From assembly GCF_900537085.1 (NCBI RefSeq), contig NZ_UNRE01000005.1, forward strand, positions 43,283 to 107,282: a stretch of 64,000 bases of DNA, read 5' to 3'. Positions 1 to 8,685 of the stretch are shown piece after piece. A program made the position numbers and the translations under genes. Source of the DNA: Agarivorans sp. Alg241-V36 (GTDB lineage: Bacteria > Pseudomonadota > Gammaproteobacteria > Enterobacterales > Celerinatantimonadaceae). The notes under the pieces are model-generated. The model saw only the letters and a list, made by a program, of their open reading frames with translations. It had not been told where the DNA came from and searched no databases. Numbering within the stretch: the first letter of the stretch is position 1; each line of letters opens with the position of its first letter.

Positions 1-1
1 A

Positions 2-292
2 GCAGGGCAACAAAACGAAGAAATTCTATCTCTAGATGTAATGAAAAATACGTTTCTTATTAATCACGCTGATATGGCTATGATTGCAGCACGAAGTGGC
101 TTAGGTATTGGCATTGCACGAAAATCACTAGTGCAAGAATATTTAGATAATGGAGAGCTACGAATGCTACTTTCCGAAGTGCCGTCAGGCCTTGGATACG
201 ATTTAATATGTATGAAAGGGCAACAAACTAGGCCTAAGATAGCAGCATTTATAAACTGGATTTCTTCACAATTGGAAGAGCTAGAAGTCTAA
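2..292 (+). CDS. LysR-family regulator, C-terminal fragment (5' end outside window)
   Basis: The frame is open from base 2 and ends at a stop at 290-292, so the gene begins before the window; the first internal ATG at 41 is probably not the start. The visible 96 residues read like the end of a LysR substrate-binding domain: a segment with AARSGLGIGIARKSLV, then a short region ending in a helix (AAFINWISSQL). That glycine-rich stretch followed by a residue-poor loop and a final helix is typical of GcvA-type LysR proteins. No DNA-binding domain is visible here, so target genes cannot be named. Nothing lies in the next 228 bases. Confidence 0.7.
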   Translation, partial: AGQQNEEILSLDVMKNTFLINHADMAMIAARSGLGIGIARKSLVQEYLDNGELRMLLSEVPSGLGYDLICMKGQQTRPKIAAFINWISSQLEELEV

Positions 293-520
293 AGTATTCG
301 CCCCCACCCTTTAATATGCTTTACTTGGCCTGAGCGATAGTTACTTGCGAGCACTATTGATGTATGAATAAGCCATTGTTCTAACGTACAATGGGGCAGA
401 AACAAGTTAATGGGGTCATAGTGAAATTAACGGAGAGTAGCAGCATAGGCTATTCAAAATGACCTAGCCCCTCTATCTGGTCTACAGCATTCATAATTTA
501 AGTGCCTACACGGTAACTCT

Positions 521-787
521 TCAATCTCGGTTTGAGCGAGCTTTAAAGGCTTCAATCTCGGCCTTTGCCGTGTTTTTCCCAAAATCATCGAGCACTGATT
601 GGGGTGTTTCGTCCGCATCATAAACAAAGTAGCGAATCGCAATCATCATCACGGCAAAGAATTCAACAACCATTACTATCCCCGCAAGTAAGCCTCCAAT
701 ATCCAGTTGTAACAAAACATACGCAATGATTAGTACGACAAGGTTAATTGCTAATAGGAATAGGCCTTTCTTCTTATGTTTGGTCAT
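521..787 (-). CDS. Small two-segment membrane protein, unknown function
   Basis: An 88-residue protein with a basic start (MTKHKKK), two hydrophobic segments at about residues 8-26 and 30-52, and an acidic then mixed-charge tail of about 35 residues. A good ribosome binding site (AGAGGGAT) sits just before the ATG. I do not recognise the family. It is monocistronic, with non-coding DNA on both sides. The charge pattern suggests both ends lie in the cytoplasm. The overlapping minus-strand frame at 454-642 is a shadow. Confidence 0.6.
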   Translation of the reverse strand: MTKHKKKGLFLLAINLVVLIIAYVLLQLDIGGLLAGIVMVVEFFAVMMIAIRYFVYDADETPQSVLDDFGKNTAKAEIEAFKARSNRD

Positions 788-1009
788 AAGATCCCTCTTA
801 AGGTGAATGGTAAATATGCTTAGCTTAGTGACCTAGATGCAAGAGTTTGTTTGATCTTACTGCAGCAAATAGTCTTTGCCGCACCTCTATTGATAAAAAT
901 CATACTAGTAACGATCCATAGTGTCACTTGTTTTTGTGAGGGCTGCTTTGGGGTTGGTTTAATTAGCACGGGCTTTAATAAAAAACTCTCGGTATGAACT
1001 TTGGTTCGT

Positions 1010-1471
1010 CTAGTTTCTGTGCTTATAAGAATGCGATTGCGTTGAGCTTATTAGTGTTGAATTTTCTCGAGCTAAGCAAGTTCCCGATAGCTCCGCAAAG
1101 TCACCATGGCTGCGGGGTTGAACAATAAAATCTATAACATGTTCGTTTGAGGCGAATATCAATACGTTGTGTCCGTCAAAGCGTAAAGCCTTGGTGTAAT
1201 CTTTAATGTTCCAATCAAAGCCAAGTAAGCCAGCTGAATCTTCATTGTAGGGACCAAGGAAGCAGACTTTTGTCCACGCTTGGCTGCCGAGTTTTGCTAA
1301 ATTTAGTTCGCCACTCTCATTAGTACTGATTAGCTTCCACAGGGCATAGTCATGTTTTGGTAACACTGGTTTAGGCATGACTCTCAGGTAAACCTCATGA
1401 GAATAAATGCCTAACATAAACATGCCAATTAAGCAGACCATGCTTAGTAGTGAAATAACTAGCTTTTTCAC
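1010..1471 (-). CDS. Hypothetical protein with N-terminal signal or anchor
   Basis: A 153-residue product starting at GTG with a convincing ribosome binding site (AAGAAGGT). The N-terminus has two lysines followed by a hydrophobic stretch at about residues 4-24, so it is exported or membrane anchored. The rest is soluble, with two cysteines (in VCFLGPYN and SGTCLAREN) that could pair outside the cytoplasm. The pattern 'W..VCFLGPYN' recurs in uncharacterised marine proteobacterial proteins, but I cannot assign a function. It stands alone, 222 bases from the small membrane protein gene. Confidence 0.55.
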   Translation of the reverse strand: MKKLVISLLSMVCLIGMFMLGIYSHEVYLRVMPKPVLPKHDYALWKLISTNESGELNLAKLGSQAWTKVCFLGPYNEDSAGLLGFDWNIKDYTKALRFDGHNVLIFASNEHVIDFIVQPRSHGDFAELSGTCLARENSTLISSTQSHSYKHRN

Positions 1472-1601
1472 ACTACCTTCTTGTTTTTATACTGCAGGTC
1501 TTTGGGAGAAGTATTAAAGGATACTACTAGTTCAAATGCTCACAAGTTAAATATTAATCGTTAACTTGGTCATACCGCCTCAATCTTTGGGCTACTAGCA
1601 T

Positions 1602-1871
1602 TTAGTCGAGGTTCTTAACTTTTAGCGTTGTCCCATCATTCACTGCTTTAGGCCGTCGCTCGCAAGCGCCTGACTTGCAGTTTTGCAGGCAAAGCTTCCA
1701 CAGGATGGGTTTTGCTTCTGGCTGTATATCTGCCAAGTCGTTAATGCAAATTGCTCCTTGAGCAAGCAGCTCTTGTAGCTTATCAACCGACAGACTTAAT
1801 TGGATCCTTGGTGATTTTGAGGAGTGATGTTTCATAGTCATGTCCAAACACTTGTTGCGAATACTTATCAT
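1602..1871 (-). CDS. Small hypothetical protein with cysteine cluster
   Basis: Up to 89 residues; the true start may be one of two later ATGs (MTMKHH or MKHH, about ten residues in), because no strong ribosome binding site separates them. The C-terminal half holds LWKLCLQNCKSGACERRP, with three closely spaced cysteines, which could bind a metal or form disulfides. The middle part (LQELLAQGAICINDLADIQ) looks like a helical pair. Family not recognised. It lies alone between two other minus-strand genes. Confidence 0.5.
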   Translation of the reverse strand: MISIRNKCLDMTMKHHSSKSPRIQLSLSVDKLQELLAQGAICINDLADIQPEAKPILWKLCLQNCKSGACERRPKAVNDGTTLKVKNLD

Positions 1872-1981
1872 TAACTATCGTTTAGTTTGGAGCAAGTGTT
1901 TGTTTGGTATTTGTTCGGTGTGACTGTTTAAAGCCAAAAGGCTAGAGGGCGAATATGCCCTTAAGCCTAGTGGCAGAGCGC

Positions 1982-2794
1982 TTATTTTTGCTGTTGGAGC
2001 AGGGCCTTAATCTCGCTAAGTTCTTGTTGTAACTCACGCAGGCTTGGCTCGTTGGTGCCATCGGCTAGGCTTTTTTCTTCACGCACTTTGGCGTGTTCTT
2101 GCTCCATCACATTCACCACAATGCCAATCACCATGTTGAGAAAAGCAAAGGCCGACAGGAAGATAAAGCTAAGGAAGTAGATCCAGCTTAGGCTGTAAAC
2201 CTGCATGGTTTCGTACATTACGTCGGTCCAATCTTCAAAGGTCATTACCCGGAACAAGGTAAGCATTGAAATGGCAATGTCGCCCCACAGTGTTGGGTTA
2301 ATGGTTTCGAACAAGGTGCTGCCAATGGCGGCGTAAATGTAGAAGATGATGAACATCAGCAGCATTACGTAGCCTAGCTGTGGCAAGGCTTTGACCAGCG
2401 AAGTTAGTAAAATGCGCAGCTCTGGAATTATCGATACCATCCGCAGCACCCTAAATACTCGAATTAAGCGGCCAACAATGGCGAGCTCAGAGTTCTCGAT
2501 AGGCACTAGGCTTACCAGCACAATTAAGCTGTCGAATAGATTCCAAAAGTTGTTGAAGAAGCGCTTTTTATTGGGCTCTGCAATAAAGCGAATGCTAATT
2601 TCTACCACAAAAAATAGCGTGATTAGGTAGTCGAGAATGATGGTGGCGGTAATCACTTTAGGTGGCAGCGCGTAGGTTTTAGCGCCAATTAGCAGTGCGG
2701 AGACTAAGATCACCGAAATAACAAACAACTCGAACAGCTTGTTGCGTTTTAGGCGTTCAAATTGGCTTTGTAGGTTTTGGCTTTTGTTGGTCAA
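1982..2794 (-). CDS. Voltage-gated cation channel, NaChBac/BacNav-like
   Basis: A 270-residue single-repeat ion channel with six membrane helices, the length of bacterial voltage-gated sodium channels. The voltage sensor S4 carries arginines at every third position (R109, R112, R115, R118). S5 is near 137-158, a pore helix follows, and the selectivity filter is TFEDWTD at residues 185-191; S6 lies near 206-232. The C-terminal tail (LRELQQELSEIKALLQQQ) is a heptad-repeat coiled coil expected to hold the tetramer together. Classical BacNav filters read TLESW; here S is replaced by D and a second D follows, giving three acidic side chains, so calcium permeation is possible. The gene stands alone. 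Confidence 0.85.
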   Translation of the reverse strand: MTNKSQNLQSQFERLKRNKLFELFVISVILVSALLIGAKTYALPPKVITATIILDYLITLFFVVEISIRFIAEPNKKRFFNNFWNLFDSLIVLVSLVPIENSELAIVGRLIRVFRVLRMVSIIPELRILLTSLVKALPQLGYVMLLMFIIFYIYAAIGSTLFETINPTLWGDIAISMLTLFRVMTFEDWTDVMYETMQVYSLSWIYFLSFIFLSAFAFLNMVIGIVVNVMEQEHAKVREEKSLADGTNEPSLRELQQELSEIKALLQQQK

Positions 2795-3015
2795 ATTTTG
2801 TTACTGCAGTGTTAAGAAATGCTGTAAGTGATTTTGCCGTAAGCGAGGCTACTAACTCAAGCTTTCCAGGTGAAGATTAGCCGATTAAGCGTTATTAATG
2901 GCTTTGTTGATAAACCGCTTGGCATTGATTATATGCCTCTAGCAAGTTATCAAACCGTAACATCTGTTCACAACAGCGCGGTTAGTTACTGACGTTTAAT
3001 CAATTGAGCCGATAA

Positions 3016-3043
3016 AAAAGCCGCTTTAAATAAAGCGGCTTTT
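3016..3043. terminator. Bidirectional intrinsic terminator
   Basis: A perfect 13-base inverted repeat (AAAAGCCGCTTTA, two-base loop, its complement) with A/T runs on both sides. It lies 19 bases after the stop of the minus-strand gene at 3063-5033 and should end that two-gene operon. Confidence 0.85.
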
Positions 3044-3062
3044 GGGGTTTAGCAGGTTAGGC

Positions 3063-5033
3063 TTAGTTTTCTAGGCTAGTTTCTGCTTCATGATCTTCTT
3101 TTTGCGCTAGAGCGGCTTGGGCCTTGGGCGCGTCTAAACTTAGCTCGCTGCTGCGATTAGCTAAGCGCTCGGGCGCTGACTCTGCTTTCATTTGCAGGTT
3201 AGAGCTATTGTACTCGTCTACTACTTTACGCTGTTCGTCGTTCATAGCTGCGGTACCTGCGCGGTTGCCGATGCTGTGCATCAGTTCGTGGTGCAGTTCG
3301 TCGGCGAGGTTCTCGTCTCCATGCATGGTCATAATATGGCGCGGGAACATTAGGTTAGTGCTACCAATGCCAGCAAAGGTTGAGCTAATTACTCGCGTTA
3401 CAAACAAACGAGGCTGAATGGTAGAGGTGAACACGCTAGTTTCTAGGCTAGTGCTGTCGTTATAACCTTTACCAAAGGTGCGCGTATCTTCTTTAACCGT
3501 GCCTTTACACTTGAAGTAAACCAAGCTCGATTCAAACTGAATTTCACTCCAGAATGGGTGGCTTAGGTTGCTAAGCAAACGGCCAAAAATGGCACAAATT
3601 GTCGCAGCAACTAACAAGGTGAAAATGGTGAAGAAGCTCTCAATGGTAGTTTGTACAAACGCCGGTCCAGTTTCATCATTCAGTTGGTCAAACACAACAC
3701 CGTCGAAGAAGCTGGTGTAAGTGGTAAGCGGCGTTAGTGAGTAAAACACTAGTAAGGTGGCTATTAGCAATAGCGCTTGAGCCAAACTGGTTGAGGCAAT
3801 GCGCATTTTTTTGCTAACTGGCTCGTCGCTTTTCTCAACGGTTTTTGGTTGAGTTTCTTGAATCAGTTCACCATCAAATTCGCCATTGTTTGGGTTTTGG
3901 CGAGCACTCAAAGGTTTATAAATACGGTTTGGCACCTTTTTGTAACGGCGACGCTCCATCACTTGGTGGTTAAACTCGTTGAATATATCCATTGGGCGAG
4001 CACCTACTTCGCTGGTGCGAGGCAGTTTGTCGGTGATCTCGGTAGTTGGATTAGCTTGTTTTGCGCGCAAGGCGGTTAAGCCTAATACCAAACCACAGCT
4101 AATTACGGAGAACACAAAAATTAGCCCCAGCCAGGTAGAGTTGCTATAGCTGTTGTAGGCTAAATCTAGCATTTGGGTTGCCCACGTCATGCCTTCGTTT
4201 AACTCTACTTCTATCTCTAAACCACGTAATTGAGCGGCAATAACGGCTTGATAATGCTCTAACTCATAGGCAAAGATTTTACCCAAAATGACATTGATAA
4301 TAACCGGTACACTCACACACACAGCGACCATTTTCACGAAGCCGAATGCACTAACAGTTTCGATGCCACGGCCTAAGCTGCGGTTAAGCGGTCGGCCAGC
4401 TCTAAACCATACTAATGCTACGTAGCAAAGTAAGGTAAAGGCAAAAAATGGCATAAGAATAGTGGCTTTATCGCCCGCTAAACCTACCGAAGTAACAAAG
4501 CTTAAAATGGCAAAAGCAAAAAGCGCCACCAAGGTTTGCACTAATGCCCCAACAATGCGCTGCGCCAAGTTTTGAATTGGGTAAGGCACAAAGGTGATTT
4601 TAGGGAAGAGGGTGTGCAGCATTCTCGCTACTAAACCCACTGGCTCTTTAAAGGTGTAGTTTTTGCTGCCTACCAGCATAGATTCAATTTGTTGCTGGTC
4701 GTAGGCTACATCGCGCTGCTCACGCTTAGCGCTGTCTTGCTCAGACGTTGCGTGGTTGTAAGACAGTGAAGTAGGCGCCGAGCGGCCTACGTAAAAGCGC
4801 ATAACCTGCATTAAGCCACGCCCTAGTGTCCATAGGCCATTAGCCATTAACACAAAGCCGATGATGGCAAAGGTCCATCCGGTAATCGGGTGAGTTTGTA
4901 CTGCACTCGCTACGTTTAATAGTGAGAGTAAACCTAGGAGGGCTGTAATGCCGCCACGAATGGCACGTAAGGTACCTTCAAAGCGGAAGGGATTGCGGAT
5001 CCCTAAGTCGAGTGAGCCATGTTCAAAAGACAT
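3063..5033 (-). CDS. Large multi-spanning membrane protein, unknown function
   Basis: A 656-residue integral membrane protein. Hydrophobic segments cluster near residues 27-67 (two), 165-210 (two), 230-255, 300-325, 410-435 and 460-490, separated by hydrophilic loops of 80-100 residues. The last 165 residues are soluble and include HELMH near residue 581, which formally matches the HEXXH zinc-protease pattern; with no other protease signature this may be chance. The final 40 residues are Ala/Glu/Ser-rich. It follows the 5060-5830 gene by 26 bases, so the two form an operon. I do not recognise either family. Confidence 0.75.
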   Translation of the reverse strand: MSFEHGSLDLGIRNPFRFEGTLRAIRGGITALLGLLSLLNVASAVQTHPITGWTFAIIGFVLMANGLWTLGRGLMQVMRFYVGRSAPTSLSYNHATSEQDSAKREQRDVAYDQQQIESMLVGSKNYTFKEPVGLVARMLHTLFPKITFVPYPIQNLAQRIVGALVQTLVALFAFAILSFVTSVGLAGDKATILMPFFAFTLLCYVALVWFRAGRPLNRSLGRGIETVSAFGFVKMVAVCVSVPVIINVILGKIFAYELEHYQAVIAAQLRGLEIEVELNEGMTWATQMLDLAYNSYSNSTWLGLIFVFSVISCGLVLGLTALRAKQANPTTEITDKLPRTSEVGARPMDIFNEFNHQVMERRRYKKVPNRIYKPLSARQNPNNGEFDGELIQETQPKTVEKSDEPVSKKMRIASTSLAQALLLIATLLVFYSLTPLTTYTSFFDGVVFDQLNDETGPAFVQTTIESFFTIFTLLVAATICAIFGRLLSNLSHPFWSEIQFESSLVYFKCKGTVKEDTRTFGKGYNDSTSLETSVFTSTIQPRLFVTRVISSTFAGIGSTNLMFPRHIMTMHGDENLADELHHELMHSIGNRAGTAAMNDEQRKVVDEYNSSNLQMKAESAPERLANRSSELSLDAPKAQAALAQKEDHEAETSLEN

Positions 5034-5059
5034 GTTAGTTCCTTAAACGATATCTTGGA

Positions 5060-5830
5060 TTAAATAAGAGTTTGGTAGCCGTCGGCGTCGGTTTTTACAT
5101 CGGCGTTTGAACTACCAGAAACAGGGGCAGGAGCTGCTGCTTGGATCGTATTAGCAAAGGCACTTGTTAACTCTTGTCTTAAGGTTTGGCCAAAGGCTAA
5201 GCGCATCTTGTTGCGTAAGCGACCAAGTGGAATACCAACAAACACCTTGCTGAGAATAAAGCCGACAATGGCTCCCATAAACGCCCAGCCATAACTTACA
5301 TCGCTGTAACGCGTTGCATCAGTAAAGTTGGCAATTAAGTAAGGGGTGTCGAGCAATAAATAAGGCATTGATTGAAAGAATGACATTATCCCGTAGCGAC
5401 TGATACCTGAACCCGCCCAGAACGCACACCAAGCAAATAGTAGTACCAAAAAGCCAGTAATTAGCGGGCTCCACTTTTCTAATTTTGCAGCAAAGCCTTG
5501 TAGCGGAATGATGCGCTTGGCCGCCGTAAGAAGGTTTGCTTGCGTGGTATAACCTAAGAAATCGTTGGAGTGAAGGAAGTAGCCAAAACGAAAGGTCTTC
5601 TTGGTTTTTTTATCTTCGCCCCACAGGGTTGAGATATGCTGAGTGGTTGGTGGAATATCAGGCTTAAAATCGACGCCCATTGTTTCCACTTTGCCGTTGT
5701 TATCCTCAAGATATATGTTGATTCCATCACTAAAGTGTTTAGAGCCACCATAGGTTTTTGTTATTGAAATAATATTGAAGTCATAGTCATTTTTACCCAC
5801 TCGAATGGTGGTTGGATGAGATGTTTCCAT
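5060..5830 (-). CDS. Membrane protein with soluble N-terminal domain, unknown function
   Basis: A 256-residue protein, first gene of a two-gene operon. The first 115 residues are soluble and beta-rich in appearance (TIRVGKNDYDFNIISITKTY, then INIYLEDNNGKVETM). Two or three membrane segments follow, near residues 123-142, 155-165 and 178-198, and the C-terminus is Ala/Pro/Ser-rich. It has no signal peptide, so the N-terminal domain is probably cytoplasmic. Adjacent genes for two membrane proteins suggest a complex, but nothing in the sequence shows a substrate. Confidence 0.7.
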   Translation of the reverse strand: METSHPTTIRVGKNDYDFNIISITKTYGGSKHFSDGINIYLEDNNGKVETMGVDFKPDIPPTTQHISTLWGEDKKTKKTFRFGYFLHSNDFLGYTTQANLLTAAKRIIPLQGFAAKLEKWSPLITGFLVLLFAWCAFWAGSGISRYGIMSFFQSMPYLLLDTPYLIANFTDATRYSDVSYGWAFMGAIVGFILSKVFVGIPLGRLRNKMRLAFGQTLRQELTSAFANTIQAAAPAPVSGSSNADVKTDADGYQTLI

Positions 5831-6056
5831 TCTGTTCTCGCTACTGCAATTGGTCTAGTTAACTCAAGATGTGGACGGGAAACGCCCATCTATGCAGATT
5901 TTGCGCGAAGAACATTACACTAACAATGCGCTTGTACTAAAGATTATTATAATATTTAAAAATTTGTCATTCGATTGATTGTTATGACTTTTGTTTGATT
6001 ATAGGGCTGTGTTATTGAGCAGTGCCTTAGTAGGTAAGTAGTGCAAAATCTTGCTA

Positions 6057-7202
6057 CTAATCCGAGCTTAGACAAATCTGCTGACGCAACTGCTCGGCTG
6101 AGTGGGCAGCATTGGATTGACAAACAAACAAGCCTATTTGCTCATAGCCGCCCATCATCTGAGTTTTAGGTAAAAACTCAAGATACAAACCACAACCTGG
6201 CCCATTGTTAATGATCATGTTGTAAGCAGGCGGAATACCCATTTGTTCCATGAGGTGGAGAATAGCTTGTATGGCATGCTGCATCCCTTCCACCAATTGT
6301 TGCTGCTCGGGGCTATTAAGCTGATGCAAGTAGCGCTTGTCACTGTCTTTCACAATTAGCAGCATGTCTAAAGGCCGCTTCATAAAATACGGCACGATTA
6401 ACTGTACTTCGCCATAGTCTTTTACCAGCAATTCGCTGGGGTTTTCTTCTAACATGTAGCGGCTAAAGGATTTGTTGTGGCGTTTTCTAAAGCGCAAGTT
6501 ATTGAAAAAGTGCTGAGGCAGTATGTTGCTGTAGGCAATTTGCTGGTGGCCATGGACTAAAGAAGCACCGGCAGTTGCGCCAAAGTTTTTAATAATAGAG
6601 ACGTAGCCACTTACCACTTCCTGGTTCACTTGAGTCTCTGAGCGCGACATAAAATCGGTGGGTTGGCACAACAGGTTTTTCTCTAAAGCTGCTAGGCGTT
6701 TAAAGCTAATTAATGCATCGCCAAACGGCAGGTTGTGCCAGTCTTTATCGTGTAGCGATGAGGTCCATTGCAATAGGTGAAAACCATAGGATGCGCGACC
6801 ATTGTGATAGGGATCTTGATGTAAAAAGTAGTCGGCATTTTCTATGGGAATGTCTTCAATAGGGTGGAAAATCGGGTAGAGGTTTTTGTTGATAAAAGTA
6901 AAACCCTCGCTATGTTCGGCTATGTCGAGAATATCGGCGCTTTCTCCTTCACAAATTGGGCAGTGCTGGTCCTCTTTCACTGCTGTAGGTTGGGCTGTGG
7001 TATGCACCCGTTTAGCGCGCGCAGAATTGTAAATCACTAAGTTACCGTTGCGTGGGTCAATTTGGCAAACGCCGTCTGGAGCAAACTGTTTTAATTGCGG
7101 ATCTTGGCTAATATTTTCTAGTAAGTGATGAAACTGTAGCTGGTCAAGATCTTCACTTAAGGCAAGTGATTTAGCGAGGGCAAGGGGTAGCTGTTTGCTC
7201 AT
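6057..7202 (-). CDS. GalT-like HIT-superfamily nucleotidyltransferase
   Basis: Resembles galactose-1-phosphate uridylyltransferase: a CPIC zinc-type cysteine pair near residue 90, ASYGFH in the substrate region, and the catalytic segment GATAGASLVHGHQQ, an HxHxQ version of the GalT HPHGQ motif in which the second histidine would carry the nucleotidyl group. The start is taken at the ATG at 7202 because AAGGA lies seven bases upstream; a TTG 21 bases earlier has no such site. Length 381 is slightly above GalT. No galK or galE is adjacent, so the sugar phosphate is unknown; an ADP- or UDP-sugar phosphorylase role is as likely as Leloir GalT. Confidence 0.75.
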   Translation of the reverse strand: MSKQLPLALAKSLALSEDLDQLQFHHLLENISQDPQLKQFAPDGVCQIDPRNGNLVIYNSARAKRVHTTAQPTAVKEDQHCPICEGESADILDIAEHSEGFTFINKNLYPIFHPIEDIPIENADYFLHQDPYHNGRASYGFHLLQWTSSLHDKDWHNLPFGDALISFKRLAALEKNLLCQPTDFMSRSETQVNQEVVSGYVSIIKNFGATAGASLVHGHQQIAYSNILPQHFFNNLRFRKRHNKSFSRYMLEENPSELLVKDYGEVQLIVPYFMKRPLDMLLIVKDSDKRYLHQLNSPEQQQLVEGMQHAIQAILHLMEQMGIPPAYNMIINNGPGCGLYLEFLPKTQMMGGYEQIGLFVCQSNAAHSAEQLRQQICLSSD

Positions 7203-7451
7203 TGGCGATCCTTGTTTGCTCAATTCAACATGTGTAAAGCTTGCACTGAATGTTGATTATAGGTGATGAACTTGTCATGCGCGTTTAATCGACCAGCATT
7301 TATAGAAAAGCGCTGCACTTTTGCTAGTGTCGTAAATTGGCTTTGGCAGTGCTAAAAACTAAAGACTTTCCTAGGCTTAGTTTGCTTGGTTTAAGTTATA
7401 TAAGCACTGGCTTGCTTAAAGCCAAATGACTTGAAAGAAAACCATCACAAA

Positions 7452-7479
7452 ATTTCAGTGTACAAGTGTACGCTGAAAT
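7452..7479. promoter_or_regulatory. FabR-like operator upstream of trhA
   Basis: A 28-base near-perfect palindrome 40 bases before the trhA start. Its core, AGTGTACAAGTGTACGCT at 7457-7474, matches the known FabR operator pattern AGCGTACA-NN-TGTACGCT. From memory of the literature, FabR (YijC) sites in enterobacteria precede fabA, fabB and yqfA, and the gene here is a yqfA homologue. This supports control by membrane fatty-acid unsaturation. Confidence 0.75.
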
Positions 7480-7518
7480 AATAAGCTAGTCTGCGACTTG
7501 TTAAATTTAGGTAACAAC

Positions 7519-8148
7519 ATGCAGCCGGCAAAGTACTACAGCGCAAAAGAAGAATTACTCAATGTAATTTCTCACCTGATTGGTTTGGTCATCGCGGTGG
7601 TGGGTTTGGTGATGTTATTAACTAAAGCCGATGGCTTAACCGAAGTTGTTGCCGTGAGCATTTATGGCGGGTCTTTAGTGTTATTGTTCTTAGCTTCTTC
7701 GCTCTACCACGCAGTGAGCCATAGCGCTTGGAAGACCGGCTTAAAACTGTTTGACCATTCTGCCATTTACTTGTTGATAGCTGGGACTTACACACCAATA
7801 TTGCTGGTGTCTTTTGACGGTTGGTTATCGCTGATTTCGATGATTGTTATTTGGACGCTAGCGGCCTTTGGTGTGGGCTTTAAATTGCTTACGGGCACCC
7901 GTTTCCCTAAGGTGTCGCTGAGTACTTATTTGGCGATGGGCTGGTTGTCGCTGGCCTTGGCTTACCCGATGTACCAGCATATTGCCGGTGAAGGTTTATG
8001 GTTTTTGGTCGCTGGTGGGGTGCTATTTAGCGTGGGTGCGCTGTTCTATGTGGCTAAGCACAAACCATACACCCATGCTATTTGGCATGTTTTTGTAGTG
8101 GCGGGCTGTGCCTGTCATTTTGCTACCGTTTATGGCTATGTTGTTTAA
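7519..8148 (+). CDS. trhA: Hemolysin III family membrane protein (TrhA/YqfA)
   Basis: A 209-residue PAQR/HlyIII family protein with about seven membrane helices. Family marks are visible: EELLNVISHLIG in the first helix, SSLYHAVSH in the second, FDHSAIYLLIAGTYTP, and HAIWHVFVVAGCACHF near the C-terminus; the conserved His, Asp and Ser residues form the metal site of PAQR proteins. The start is the ATG at 7519, with AGGT six bases upstream; an in-frame TTG at 7498 lacks support. In E. coli the homologue is linked to membrane energetics and lipid homeostasis rather than true hemolysis. The FabR-like operator upstream agrees with that. Confidence 0.85.
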   Translation: MQPAKYYSAKEELLNVISHLIGLVIAVVGLVMLLTKADGLTEVVAVSIYGGSLVLLFLASSLYHAVSHSAWKTGLKLFDHSAIYLLIAGTYTPILLVSFDGWLSLISMIVIWTLAAFGVGFKLLTGTRFPKVSLSTYLAMGWLSLALAYPMYQHIAGEGLWFLVAGGVLFSVGALFYVAKHKPYTHAIWHVFVVAGCACHFATVYGYVV

Positions 8149-8186
8149 AGCCGCTCGCTTGGCTGCACTGGCCTAGCATTACTTGT

Positions 8187-8597
8187 TTAGTAGTAAGCTT
8201 CCCCGACCTTTTGTCTATATAACAGGTGTTGTTCCCCTTCGGGATCTTGGTAGACAAATTCATCTTCGTTAATAGAAATGATTTGGTCGCACCATTGGCT
8301 GCCAACTGGCAAAATCTCTGGGTGTGAGGTGCGGCTAATGGTGATGCAGATGGTTTACCCTAAATCACCAGAAATCTGATAGCGGCCATCAACCCTAAAA
8401 TCAGCAATACTATCAGGGAACGTTCCCCAGCTTTTAACGGTGCCATCGGCATGGTAATGATCGTAGCCCCAAACAGATTCACCTTGATCTTGTGAGGTTC
8501 CCCATACGCCAAGCAGTGAATCTGGATCGATGGCCTCTTGGGCCTGTAACAAGCCACTGGCAAAAGCCAAAGGCAGCAGAAAAATAGAAAGTTTCAT
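8187..8597 (-). pseudogene. Small secreted lipocalin-like protein interrupted by an in-frame stop
   Basis: The frame starts at ATG 8597 with a signal peptide (MKLSIFLLPLAFASGLLQAQ), continues through DSLLGVWGTSQDQGESVWGYD and stops at TAA 8355-8357. Past this stop the same frame stays open for 55 more codons and reads as sensible protein (ITISRTSHPEILPVGSQW, then QIISINEDEFVYQDPEGEQ) before a second stop at 8187-8189. The intact protein would be about 136 residues. A single change such as AAA to TAA would explain it. The product looks like a small secreted beta-barrel; family uncertain. Readthrough or a sequencing error are alternatives. Confidence 0.65.
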
Positions 8598-8685
8598 GAT
8601 GGTGCCAAACAACGATAAGTTACTTACTCTTCTATCAGCTAACTATGCAGTGGTCAAACGCTTAGGCTATTTTACTGTTAGCCGC

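Noticed and set aside
454-642. 62-residue minus-strand frame
   Set aside because: Overlaps the better supported 521-787 gene in another frame and has no ribosome site or recognisable pattern.
2391-2630. Plus-strand frame within the channel gene
   Set aside because: Antisense shadow of the conserved voltage-sensor region; no family features.
8123-8305. 60-residue minus-strand frame
   Set aside because: Overlaps the readable continuation of the interrupted secreted protein in a different frame and looks random.
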